Shown one piece after another: positions 34,541 to 42,862 of a stretch of 64,000 nt of DNA; position 1 is the stretch's first letter, and every line of letters starts with the position of its first letter. The notes below the pieces were generated by a model, which was not told where the DNA came from, searched no databases, and was given only the letters and a program-made list of their open reading frames with translations. Origin of the DNA: Nilaparvata lugens (Eukaryota > Arthropoda > Insecta > Hemiptera > Delphacidae); the NCBI RefSeq assembly GCF_014356525.2, contig NC_052518.1, positions 101,366,767 through 101,430,766 of the forward strand. Reading direction: 5' to 3'. The translations under genes were made by a program, and so were the position numbers.

Positions 34541-34879
34541 CTACTGGCATGCCACTTTTCCAGCAGCATGAACTTGTGTCAGCCCTCCATGAGAGGAGTG
34601 TTGTGGACACTCACATATTAGGTGGTTCATTGATTGAATTTGTCCACATTGGCACAGAGGATCAGAGGTGTATCCCCATGCTGTCATCAGCTTAGCACAC
34701 CTTCCCACCTGCGTTCTGAACCGGTTAAGGCCACACCACTCTCTACGTCTCAGCTGGGTGCCAGGGACAATGTCATTGGGGTCATCCACAAGGCCTTTGT
34801 TCCTGACCTCTCCCTGCAACCATCTCAGTCTCCATAGCTCCCTCGCACTTCTTATTTCCTCCTGATCGTCAAGTCTCAA
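34541..34879 (-). pseudogene. LINE reverse transcriptase C-terminal fragment
   Basis: The frame shows ARELWRLRWLQGEV, REWCGLNRFRTQVGRCAKLM and the metal-binding-like CQCGQ...MNHLICECP tail known from Jockey/I-like LINE ORF2 proteins. About 112 codons of the extreme C-terminus remain; no other part of the element is recognisable. Confidence 0.8.
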
Positions 34880-34889
34880 GTATCTTCTT

Positions 34890-35300
34890 GACTCGAGCGA
34901 AAAAAAAATTAATTTGAACCATTATACAGATTGAGTTTGTTGTTCAAAAAAATTGTCTCACTCCTTCATTTTTTTTTTAGAAAATTACAGAATGAACTAG
35001 ACTCCATTATAAAAATTATCATAATATCTTCTTAATCATGGTGTTTTATCACTCCATATTTTATTCATTTTTATAAAAAAAGGAAATCATGCAACCGAAT
35101 GCTGCACAATTCAAATCAACCGCCGATTTAATCAAGCCTAGAAGTATCTAATTGAAAATGCAGGCGAGCGAAGCAAGCCTGCTGGTCTTATTTCTTGATA
35201 ATTTAGCAGGAGGTCTAGGAATAAGGCGAATAGGGATGAATGATTGTTATACAGCAGATGGTTATCGAAAAGCATAATATACCGTTATCTCTTCGACAGA
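34890..35300. other. No recognisable feature
   Basis: AT-rich DNA without open frames or matches to other repeats in the window, apart from a short GCGAGCGAAGCAAGCCTGC palindrome-like word near 35165. Confidence 0.4.
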
Positions 35301-35301
35301 G

Positions 35302-35853
35302 AGAGGGATTGATTGATTGATTGATTGAGTACTTTATTTATGTAGATTACAATATATACTGGCTTATAAACTTATATACAATAGCTTACAATACAGCAAA
35401 ATTATAGATGAATTTACATAATATAGACTAAATATAGACTAAGAAAATAATTATTGAACTGTATATGATATGAAAAAGCAATTTGTAATATAATAACTAT
35501 AGATAATAATCATATTGTTATGCATCTACATAAATTGGTGGAGCTTTGGACATATCAATGTCTATTCTTCGGAAAGAATATTAAAAATATCCTCCCCACT
35601 AACTCTCTACCAAAACGTTAATTTAATTAATTAAACTAAGGATTTATTTATTAATGGAAATTTTGTGAGAGTTTTAATTAATATAAATATTTAAGAGAAA
35701 AAAAAACAGAAAATTGATAGAGTAAATATTATATAGGTAGATAAGATCAAATTATTGATTAATAAAATGAAGTAGGCTGAAAGTAGATCAGGGTAATCAA
35801 CTTTCAGTAATATACAGCAGTATGCAGTGGTTAATTAAAAAAAAACATGAGTT

Positions 35854-35912
<59 letters not shown>

Positions 35913-36070
35913 TCATTCTAAAACAGTTTTAAAGGTTTGTATTTGTTTGATGGGTGGGGGATGGTTGTCATATGATCGTTCTAGGGCCGGACAGTTTCAG
36001 TCATTTGTTCCAAAAGATGTTTTTTTAAAGTCAGGATAAAGCTCGCTTTAAAAAAACATCTTTTGAAACA
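35302..36070 (-). mobile_element. LINE 3' end, same family as 22295-23526
   Basis: Starts with a (GATT)n tail (35306-35328) and TGAGTACTTTATTTATGTAG. It carries the same 3' UTR words as 23270-23520 in reverse complement (GGAAAGAATATTAAAAATAT, CTAACTCTCTACC), then GGGATGGTTGTCATATGATC matching 22920-22945. A (TA)n tract at about 35850-35908 interrupts it. Confidence 0.8.
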
Positions 36071-36495
36071 AAGGGAGTATGAGCAATAAATAATGGGACT
36101 GGCAGTGATGACGTCACTACGTGAACAGTGTACTTATGTAAGGGAGCCATGTATCACTCCTATTTGAGCGCTGGGCGCAAGTTGGGTATGTCCTCTTCTG
36201 TAGCATCATGTCCAAAAGCAGAAATTCTTCTCTCTTCTTTCACACCCATCGTCCAAGCTTCACGTCCAAAGACTGCAATGCTCCTACATACATTTTGAGA
36301 TACGTTTTCTCACCTCTAGACTCAATGCTCATGCATCTTGGTAGAATATAGGCCTAATATACAATATCATTATATATTATACTGTCACTGGATTTCCATC
36401 AATTCTAGTAGTTAATTGCAGTGAGCCTATTAAATGGATGTGAGCGTGATGCTACTGTGGTGCATGTGAATGTAATATCAATTTCCATTCACTCT
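36070..36495. other. No recognisable feature
   Basis: No open frame or repeat seen in this stretch. Confidence 0.35.
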
Positions 36496-36629
36496 TATAC
36501 CGGGTGACAGAATAACGGGAACTTTTAAAAACGCCGTAAAACATTAGTGGGAAGGGTGAAAATGATTTTATTTAAACTAATGTAAAGTTCAAGACTTGCC
36601 ATTTGAGAATTTACTACTAATAACATCCA

Positions 36630-36715
36630 TCACTCCGTGGTTAAGTGGTAGAGTGGACATTATTGTCCAAACTTCGCCACGTCAACATAAATAGAAAAGT
36701 CATTCTATTCTATTC
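36630..36715 (+). repeat. SINE-like scrap with tRNA box A
   Basis: CGTGGTTAAGTGGTAGAGTG resembles the 5' part of a tRNA including box A. It is followed by a short body and a (TATTC)n tail. No box B could be identified, so this is at most a SINE relic. Confidence 0.4.
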
Positions 36716-36734
36716 TTTTTGACAATTACTTCTT

Positions 36735-37030
36735 CAAGATGACTTCCTCTTGCACGGTTTACACTCTTGAAATCTGTGTTGAGATTCCTGAACAATTGGT
36801 GCAACATTTCAGCTGGGATATTGTTGATTTCATTTTGAATTGTCTGTTATGATTCAACCACAGTTATTGGTCAAGTTGTGAAAACGTTTGATTTGAGATA
36901 TCTCCACAAACAGAAAATCGCAGGTGGACAGATCATGGGACCAGGAAACGCAGATGTTGCAGCGATCAATGAGGAATCGTCAACACAGATTTGAATAGTG
37001 TATTTGTGCAGGAGGAAGCCATCTTAAAGT
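36735..37030 (-). pseudogene. Tc1/mariner-type transposase C-terminal remnant
   Basis: Minus-strand translation contains SPDL, CDFFLWRYLKSNVF, a stop, and AEMLHQLFRNLN...RARGSHLEEVIVKK, matching the end of DDE transposases of the IS630-Tc1-mariner superfamily (the DxxLWxxLK region follows the last catalytic residue). An in-frame stop and missing N-terminus make it non-functional. Confidence 0.65.
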
Positions 37031-37200
37031 AGTAATTGTCAAAAAGTGATGGATGTTATTAATAATTCTCAAATGGCAAGTCTTGAACTTTACATTAGTT
37101 TCAATAAAATCATTTTTGCCCTTCCCACTAATGTTTTATGGCGTTTTTAAATGTTCCCGTTATTCTGTGTTACCCTGTATTATAATCAGCATTATGTTCA

Positions 37201-37671
37201 TATAGTGAGGTCCACGTTATAATAAAAATGGATAAAGACTGGGGAAACAGCGTTGCCTATTCTCTGCCTTGCCACTGCCTTCTATAGATGATAGCTAATA
37301 CCGATATATCTGATGTGATATCATCTGTTCATTTTTGTTTGAAACAATCTATTTTATTTTATTTGCCAAGAAAATATATTTTACAATAACTGATTAATGA
37401 ATAATGAATTTTCAGAGATGAGATTAAATATTTTGCTAATAGATCTTATTTCTACATAGTTGAAAAATGTTGAAAAATAGTTGAAAAATGAGTTTCCAGA
37501 GATGAGATTAAATATTTTGCTAATAGATCTTATTTGTACATAGTTGAAAAACGAACGGGAAACGTTGTGGAGATGGAAATGGATAGCGCTATCTGCTTTG
37601 TCGAATGATAGACAAGGATAGCAACACAAATGGTAATTGAATACTGCCATTATAACGTGGACCTGGCTATA
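37201..37671. mobile_element. Complete MITE with internal ~60-bp duplication
   Basis: Starts TATAGTGAGGTCCACGTTAT and ends TTATAACGTGGACCTGGCTAT. Inside, GAGATGAGATTAAATATTTT is present twice (about 37415 and 37500), a local tandem duplication. Confidence 0.85.
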
Positions 37672-37960
37672 GAATCAGAATCTAAACAGTCAGCCCATTT
37701 TCATTTCAGTATCTGGCATCCAAATTGAAACGGATGTGATCACAGTCCTGCTGCGAACATTTCCAGAGGGAGAGAGAGAGAGAGTGAGAGTGAAGAAGAC
37801 AGGAAGTGAGTGAGAGAGAGAAAGAAAGAGATAGATAGAGAGAAATTGGAATTGGTCATTTTGGGTCAGTTGGGGTTTTATTAATTGGGACTGTTTGTTC
37901 AAGCAGCTAGGGGTTGAGTTGCATTCAGAAACAGAAATAGTCTGGAATCCACCCCAACCC
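37672..37960. repeat. Spacer with (GA)n tract
   Basis: A GAGAGA/AGTGAG tract (37770-37845) in otherwise unremarkable DNA. Confidence 0.6.
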
Positions 37961-37964
37961 CTAT

Positions 37965-38608
37965 TGTGAGGTCCACGTTATAATGGCAGTGCGGAAAGAT
38001 AACAGAACAGCGTTGATGATTCTCTGCCTTGTTGATGATTGATTCACTGTCTTCTATAGAAGATAGCTTATTACGGATGTATCTGATGTGAGATTAACTG
38101 TTTTTTCTTGTATTTAATTAATTATATTTTATTCGTCAAGTAAATATATTTTCCAGGGATGAATTAATATATTTTCATAATATAGCTGTAGTTTTCTGTA
38201 AAAGTATGAAGTTTTTAGTTCAAAAATTTCTAGTTTCATTCAAAAATTAGACTTTTTCAATAATTAATAAGTTACTGTTCTAGATTTTTTGATTTTGGAC
38301 TCTAATAGTACCTATTTCATTCAAAATCTACTTGTTTATCTGAGTATTGAAGAGCGTAAATTGTATTTTGAAAAGTGAAAGTGACATAACCAACATTTTG
38401 ATTTGGACAGTATAGTATAATATTGGAAATGGGACAGTTTTGGGCATGAGCCTGTTGTGCCTTTCCTCAAGTTAAGTACTTGTATACAATGTGATAAATA
38501 AATGAATAATTGAGGTAGAATATTTTTTTTAATTAATTATTTTTCTACATTGTTGAAAACCGATGTGGGAATATTGTGGATAGGGATAGCGCTATGTTTG
38601 GCGAAGAT
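37965..38608. repeat. Left half of a MITE split by the Polinton-like element
   Basis: TTGTGAGGTCCACGTTATAA opens the MITE and its body runs to GGGATAGCGCTATGTTTGGC GAAGAT, where the virus-like element begins. A LINE 3' scrap (38380-38520, GGGACAGTTTTGGGC) lies inside. The missing right half of the MITE resumes at 48330. Confidence 0.75.
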
Positions 38609-38904
38609 AGTGTAAACGGAGGGGGTGTTTCTACTCTTCTATAATATTTGCTGAAATTATACTACTAAACTTCTGTTTGAATCCTTGATTGGTTGGGAGC
38701 TTACAGTTGATTATCATCATTATTTAGCACAGATTATCATCATTATTTAGCACAGATTGTCATCATTATTTAGCACAGATTATCATCATTATTTAGCACA
38801 GATTATCATCATTATTTAATTGTCACCTATTCTAGCAACTAGCAACTACGAGCCAGGAAATTCAATGAAAAATACTTTCAAAATTCAACCTCAAGTTTAT
38901 TGAA
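38609..38904 (+). repeat. Left terminal inverted repeat
   Basis: Matches the reverse complement of 48117-48329 over GGAGGGGGTGTTTCT, TATAATATTTGCT, TGATTGGTTGGGAGCTT, TACGAGCCAGGAA and ATTCAACCTCA. Compared with the right copy it lacks about 20 bp just after AGTGT and has gained a 23-bp tandem array (38709-38818). Confidence 0.85.
38709..38818 (+). repeat. 23-bp tandem repeat, ~4.8 units, inside left TIR
   Basis: GATTATCATCATTATTTAGC plus ACA, nearly identical units with one G variant. Absent from the right TIR, so it arose after insertion or was present in only one end. Confidence 0.9.
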
Positions 38905-38912
38905 TAAAAAAT

Positions 38913-40069
38913 CTAGTGTGGTACACTCACACAGCTTTCCTTGCCCATGGAACTGTATGCCTCATTCTTAAACGAGAATAATTTAGGGGAATAACATAAC
39001 GACGATTGGCGGCAACATATTTGAAACTACGATCAGACTAGTGTTTATGGGTATATATACTTGTTTTCAGAGTACTTTTTCCTTTGTGTGAATTGTGAAA
39101 TTCGGTGATTTTTTCAAAAGTCGTCAAAACTGCTGTTCTACAGATGAAATATCACGACTATGTGTTCTTTTTATAAACTGCTCTACCTACCTACTTCATG
39201 CACGAGAAGAAGTTCACTAAGTCCATTTCTCAAGGATGGGGTGGACCCCATTGGTTTCCCAGGAAAAGACTCATGCCAGTTGATAGAGCTGATAAATAAC
39301 TATACAGGGTATGAATTTTAAATAAATCGGTCAAATCATTTTTGAGAAAATCGTGTTTTTTTTAGTAATTATCTGCCATTTTTCTCAAGAATATTACGGA
39401 GCTCCTGCAATTTTCCCAGAAATGAGACTCAAGTCAGTTGATAGGGCTTATGAATAGCTATCCATGGTATAAATTCGAAGAAAATCGTTAGAGCCGTTTT
39501 CGAGAAAACCGTGAAAAACATGGTTTTTTAGTCATTATCCGCCATTTTTCTCAAGAATATTACGGAGCTCCTGCGATTTTCCCAGAAATGAGTTCAAGTC
39601 AGCTGATAGGGCTCATAAATAGCTATCCATGGTATAAATTTGAAGAGAATCGTTAAAGCCGTTTTCGAAAAAACCGTGAAAAACATGGTTTTTCAGTCAT
39701 TATCCGCCATTTTTCTCAAGAATATTAGGGAACTCTTAAAATTTTCCCAGAAATGAGACTCATGTCAGTTGATAGGGCTTATAAATAGCTATTCATGGTA
39801 TAAATTTGAAGGAAATCGTTAGAGCCATTTTCGAGAAAAACGTGAAAAACATGGTTTTTTAGTAATTATCCGCCATCTTGAATTGAATTTCTTATTGTCG
39901 GATCCTCATGGTATAAGGACCTTAAGTTTAAAATTTCAAGTCAATCGGTCAATTAGGAATGGAGTTATCGTGTTCACAGACATACACACATACACGCGCA
40001 CACACACACACACACAACACACACACACACACACACACACACACCACACACACACACACACACACACCA

Positions 40070-40163
<94 letters not shown>

Positions 40164-40187
40164 ACACACCACACACACACACACACC
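38913..40187 (-). mobile_element. TE with ~178-bp internal repeats, copy 2 (inverted, cut by gap)
   Basis: Reverse orientation relative to 3934-5070: begins CTAGTGTGGTACACTCACAC, passes through about three ~178-bp monomers (39330-39890), and ends in a (CA)n tract (39983-40187) that runs into the assembly gap, so the outer end is hidden. It is inserted next to the left TIR of the virus-like element. Confidence 0.8.
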
Positions 40188-40287
40188 NNNNNNNNNNNNN
40201 NNNNNNNNNNNNNNNNNNNNNNNNNNNNNNNNNNNNNNNNNNNNNNNNNNNNNNNNNNNNNNNNNNNNNNNNNNNNNNNNNNNNNNN
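40188..40287. other. Assembly gap (100 N)
   Basis: Exactly 100 N, a conventional size for an unknown gap, placed after a long (CA)n tract. Anything could be missing here, including genes of the virus-like element. Confidence 0.98.
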
Positions 40288-40600
40288 TTAGATATTGTTA
40301 AAAGTATTCAATCATACATAAATATTATTTGAAGTGCTTGGAATGTAAAGGAAATTACGAACTGAATTGATGCTGAGGAAATATTATTTGAACTGCTTAG
40401 ATATTGTTAAAAGTATTCAATCATACATAAATATTATTTAAAGTGCTTGGAATGTAAAGGAATTACGAACTGAATTGATGCTAAGGAATATTATTTGAAC
40501 TGCTTAGATATGTTAAAAGTATTCAATCATGCAACAATGATATTTCAATAACTGATATTACTCACTTTATGCAGAGAATTCGATGATAATCTGATGTAGA
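40288..40600 (+). repeat. ~108-bp tandem repeats, 2.3 copies
   Basis: TTAGATATTGTTAAAAGTAT starts at 40288, 40397 and (as TTAGATATGTTAAAAG) 40504. Units also share TGAAGTGCTTGGAATGTAAA. The first copy may start inside the gap. Confidence 0.88.
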
Positions 40601-40648
40601 GATCTGAAACAAATAAGACACTAATCAAATATTTTTCAACAGAAACGT

Positions 40649-41002
40649 ATGCTGGAACAGGAGGACTCCTCCCTCGTCCCTCTGATAAAGGAGGGAGAAA
40701 TGGGCTTTGTTGATTTGATCAACAAACCTGTGAGCAAGCCGTGGGTCCCATTGAGAGAATTGGAGGAGGACCATCCCTACCGAATCGTCAGTGTGAGGGA
40801 ACATACCAATCAGCACGGACGCAGGATAATATTGAAAATCATCAATGCAGGAAGCAAATGTGAGGTATATCTGCCTCAAAGATTTGCTTCCTGCATTGAT
40901 GCAGCGAAAATTCGCGATTTTAATCTTACTTGTAAAAATTATGTTTTGGTAGTTACGCATAAGTGTCCAAATTGGACAGATATAAAAATTGTTAAAGCAT
41001 AA
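40649..41002 (+). CDS. Small protein, possible OB-fold ssDNA-binding
   Basis: An intact 117-codon frame. Its centre has the pattern PLRELEEDHPYRIVSV...GRRIIL...CEVYLPQRFASCID, which resembles small OB-like proteins I associate with Polinton-like elements in arthropod genomes. A role in ssDNA binding during replication is inference. It is the first gene after the gap, with a possible poly(A) signal AATAAA at 41077. Oddly, its second half is covered by two large DNA palindromes (40840-40901 and 40952-41044), one crossing the stop codon, so residues around IINAGSK and the C-terminus may be secondary additions. The antisense frame is also open because of these palindromes. Confidence 0.6.
   Translation: MLEQEDSSLVPLIKEGEMGFVDLINKPVSKPWVPLRELEEDHPYRIVSVREHTNQHGRRIILKIINAGSKCEVYLPQRFASCIDAAKIRDFNLTCKNYVLVVTHKCPNWTDIKIVKA
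40840..40901. repeat. Perfect 20-bp inverted repeat within the OB-like frame
   Basis: CATCAATGCAGGAAGCAAAT at 40840-40859 is the exact reverse complement of 40882-40901, with a 22-nt loop. It is inside the coding frame. Confidence 0.95.
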
Positions 41003-41044
41003 CAATTTTTATATCTGTATACAATTTGGACACTTGTGTGTAAC
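40952..41044. repeat. ~42-bp-arm palindrome over the stop codon
   Basis: GTTACGCATAAGTGTCCAAA...ATAAAAATTGTT is mirrored by AACAATTTTTAT...CACTTGTGTGTAAC around the 7-nt loop AAAGCAT. The TAA stop of the 117-aa frame lies at the loop edge. Confidence 0.9.
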
Positions 41045-41582
41045 AAATTGTATATATGTATGTATGCGAGTAGTGTAATAAAATAAGTGTACATTTGATA
41101 AAAAATTGTTTTCAATTCTTACCTGTTGTTGTTGTTGTTGTTGACGATCTTGATAAGTTTGTAATGAATATCACACAGAAGAAATGGTTCAGCTGCTCTG
41201 TTGTGAATGATAATTTAAATAAGGTGGACAGGTCTTTTATAGTTTGTTGTGAGCATGCTCAGTAGAGTTAGCGCTAGAGGCAGACAGCTGTGCAGGCAAG
41301 CGCTGCCAGCTTCTCGCGCCCCTCCTTCTTGTGCTCCCACAGATGTGGGTGGCCCGTCATCATTTCTTCCCTTTTCAAATCACATTCACCTTTTCAGATT
41401 TGAAATAATATTCTTATCATTCAAGCAATGTATCACTTCAATCTGAGAGTATAGCATTAGATGTAGAAATATGAATTCACTTCCAACTCATTGGTTGAAC
41501 ATTAAACCAAATCAAGTTGATGTATTGATTAATTAATTAACCTCAGTTAATGTTCAACCATTGAGTTGAAAGGTAATGAAAA
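41045..41582. promoter_or_regulatory. Intergenic region with candidate promoter
   Basis: TTTATAG (41237-41243) precedes TCAGTA (41259-41264), an insect-type initiator at plausible spacing. A (GTT)n tract lies at 41125-41145. A 51-bp direct repeat partner (41433-41483) and a 22-bp inverted repeat (41484-41505 with 41547-41568) sit just before the PLA2-like frame. Roles are inference. Confidence 0.4.
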
Positions 41583-41940
41583 ATGGTATGTAGGAGAAAA
41601 AAGCAGAGTTTGAGAAAAAAGCAGAGTTCGAGGAAACGGGGTAAAGGAATCTTGAGTTCAGCGGCGAGAGTTTTTAAAGGTTTGGCAGGTAATGTAACAT
41701 CAACTATTCTAAATAAGGTAATTGATAACCTTGGAGAAGAATATCATATTCCCGGATACGAGTGGTGTGGCCCGGGCACCAAGGTTAATGAAAGGTTAAG
41801 AGAGGTGATCAAGGCATAAATTCGTTAGATAAGCTTGCAAGGCCCACGATATAGCCTATACTCAAAATAGTGATAATAAAACTCGAGCGGTAGCTGACAG
41901 GGCTCTAGCGAACGCTGCATGGGACATTTTCAAAAATCCT
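41583..41940 (+). pseudogene. Parvovirus-type phospholipase A2-like domain, frameshifted
   Basis: A basic N-terminus (MVCRRKKQSLRKK) leads to an open frame that stops at 41820. It contains the calcium-loop-type GPG motif preceded by PGYEW. The catalytic His-Asp pair (at 41845-41850) and the following helix lie in a different frame, and the end of the domain is in the frame of the ORF at 41919. I place single-base shifts near 41799, 41842 and 41930-41945. In parvovirus VP1 and in some Polinton/adintovirus-like elements such a domain helps virions leave endosomes. As it stands it cannot be made as one protein from this DNA without frameshifting or editing. Confidence 0.75.
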
Positions 41941-42680
41941 CAAACCCTCTTGCCGAGAAAGCACTTAGCTATCTTGTTACAAACGTTATGAAAGCTAAAG
42001 CGGCATTTGGTGGGACTTTGAGAAAGAAGAAGAAGAAGAAGGGGGAGAGGAGAAGTTATAGTAACGATATTAGACGCAAAGCTATAGCTCAGTTGAAAAA
42101 GCATATTGCAGGAAAAGGATATTTTTTGAAGCCTTTTCCTAAAAGTGGTGGTAGACTTCTAGCCCCACCCCCGCCAGCATCATATGGAGTGAGTTTATTC
42201 CCCCAAGTTAAGAAACGTAGAACAACAGCGAAGAAGAGTAGGAAGAAGAAGAAGAAACTTATTATACGTGCAAACGTAAATACTATGAAGATTGAAATTC
42301 ATTCTGATAAAGCCATTGATTTAACACGTTCTGATTCGATTGCTAAGATACTTGGTTTTGATAATGTTGTTTTGCAGCCAAATAAATGGCATTATTCCAA
42401 ACATTTGGTTAACATAACAAGCGTTGACAGTATTCTTGTTGAGTGTAATTTAGCTTGCGGCAGTTATTCTGAGGGAAAACAAAATCATATAATCTACGAA
42501 TTTTTACCAAAGGTTCCTAGCGGTTATTTAATAAACGAAGTACCATCACCGATTATTTATGTACCTTTGAATACGCATCGAATTCAAACTATTAATGTAA
42601 AGGTAACGGACCAGAACGGATCGTTTATTGATTTCCGCGGAGATACAATTACAATTAGGTTGCACATACGCGAAAAGTAA
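41919..42680 (+). CDS. PLA2 tail, basic linker and penton-like minor capsid domain
   Basis: A 253-codon frame; the ATG at 41919 may not be the original start, because the first ~30 residues are the C-terminal helix of the PLA2-like domain (EKALSYLVTNVMKAK). Next come basic clusters (residues ~36-45 and ~107-120), a GKGYFLKPF segment and a proline run (LLAPPPPASYG). From about residue 125 a beta-rich domain follows (SIAKILGF, IIYEFLPKVPSGY, PIIYVPLNT, ITIRLHI), resembling the penton-like/minor capsid protein of Polinton-like elements. Minor capsid proteins occupy vertices in double-jelly-roll virions. Its stop overlaps the next start (TAATG). Confidence 0.65.
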   Translation: MGHFQKSSNPLAEKALSYLVTNVMKAKAAFGGTLRKKKKKKGERRSYSNDIRRKAIAQLKKHIAGKGYFLKPFPKSGGRLLAPPPPASYGVSLFPQVKKRRTTAKKSRKKKKKLIIRANVNTMKIEIHSDKAIDLTRSDSIAKILGFDNVVLQPNKWHYSKHLVNITSVDSILVECNLACGSYSEGKQNHIIYEFLPKVPSGYLINEVPSPIIYVPLNTHRIQTINVKVTDQNGSFIDFRGDTITIRLHIREK

Positions 42681-42862
42681 TGGGTTATCTTATTTTCAAC
42701 CCACGTTCGAATAAGAACAATCAAGTCATTAGAGAAAGGAACGCGATAGCGACAACACCTAAAAACAAACGTGCTTTGTCGGCTAAAAGCGCGAGAATAT
42801 TAGAAAAGTTGGGTTTTATAGTCGATTGGCGACATGTTAGGCGGGGGAGCGGCGGCAATTAG
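42680..42862 (+). CDS. 60-aa protein of unknown function
   Basis: The start overlaps the upstream stop (TAATG) and the end overlaps the capsid start by 29 bp, a layout expected of a real viral gene and not of a chance frame. It is basic (NPRSNKNNQ, RHVRRGSGGN) with a short helix-like KSARILEKLGF. No known domain recognised. Confidence 0.5.
   Translation: MGYLIFNPRSNKNNQVIRERNAIATTPKNKRALSAKSARILEKLGFIVDWRHVRRGSGGN

Larger units (their letters stand above)
36498..37179. mobile_element. Tc1/mariner-type TIR element, internally deleted
   Basis: Left end TACCGGGTGACAGAATAACG and right end CGTTATTCTGTGTTACCCTGTA are inverted, and the arms extend about 125 bp (ACTAATGTAAAGTTCAAGAC / GTCTTGAACTTTACATTAGT). 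TA at both tips fits a TA-duplicating superfamily. The centre keeps part of a transposase (36735-37030, minus) and a short tRNA-like scrap at 36630-36715. Confidence 0.8.

Noticed and set aside
36630..36715. tRNA gene
   Set aside because: Only a box A-like word is present. There is no box B, no cloverleaf and a SINE-type tail.
39936..40332. Thr/His- and Cys/Val-rich open frames
   Set aside because: Translation of a (CA)n tract, some running through the N gap.
40625..41005. 126-codon minus-strand frame opposite the OB-like gene
   Set aside because: It is open because of the two palindromes in this stretch. The plus-strand frame has the family-like motifs.
41249..41446. 65-codon plus-strand frame before the PLA2-like gene
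   Set aside because: No family resemblance; it begins just upstream of the proposed initiator and is better explained as leader sequence.
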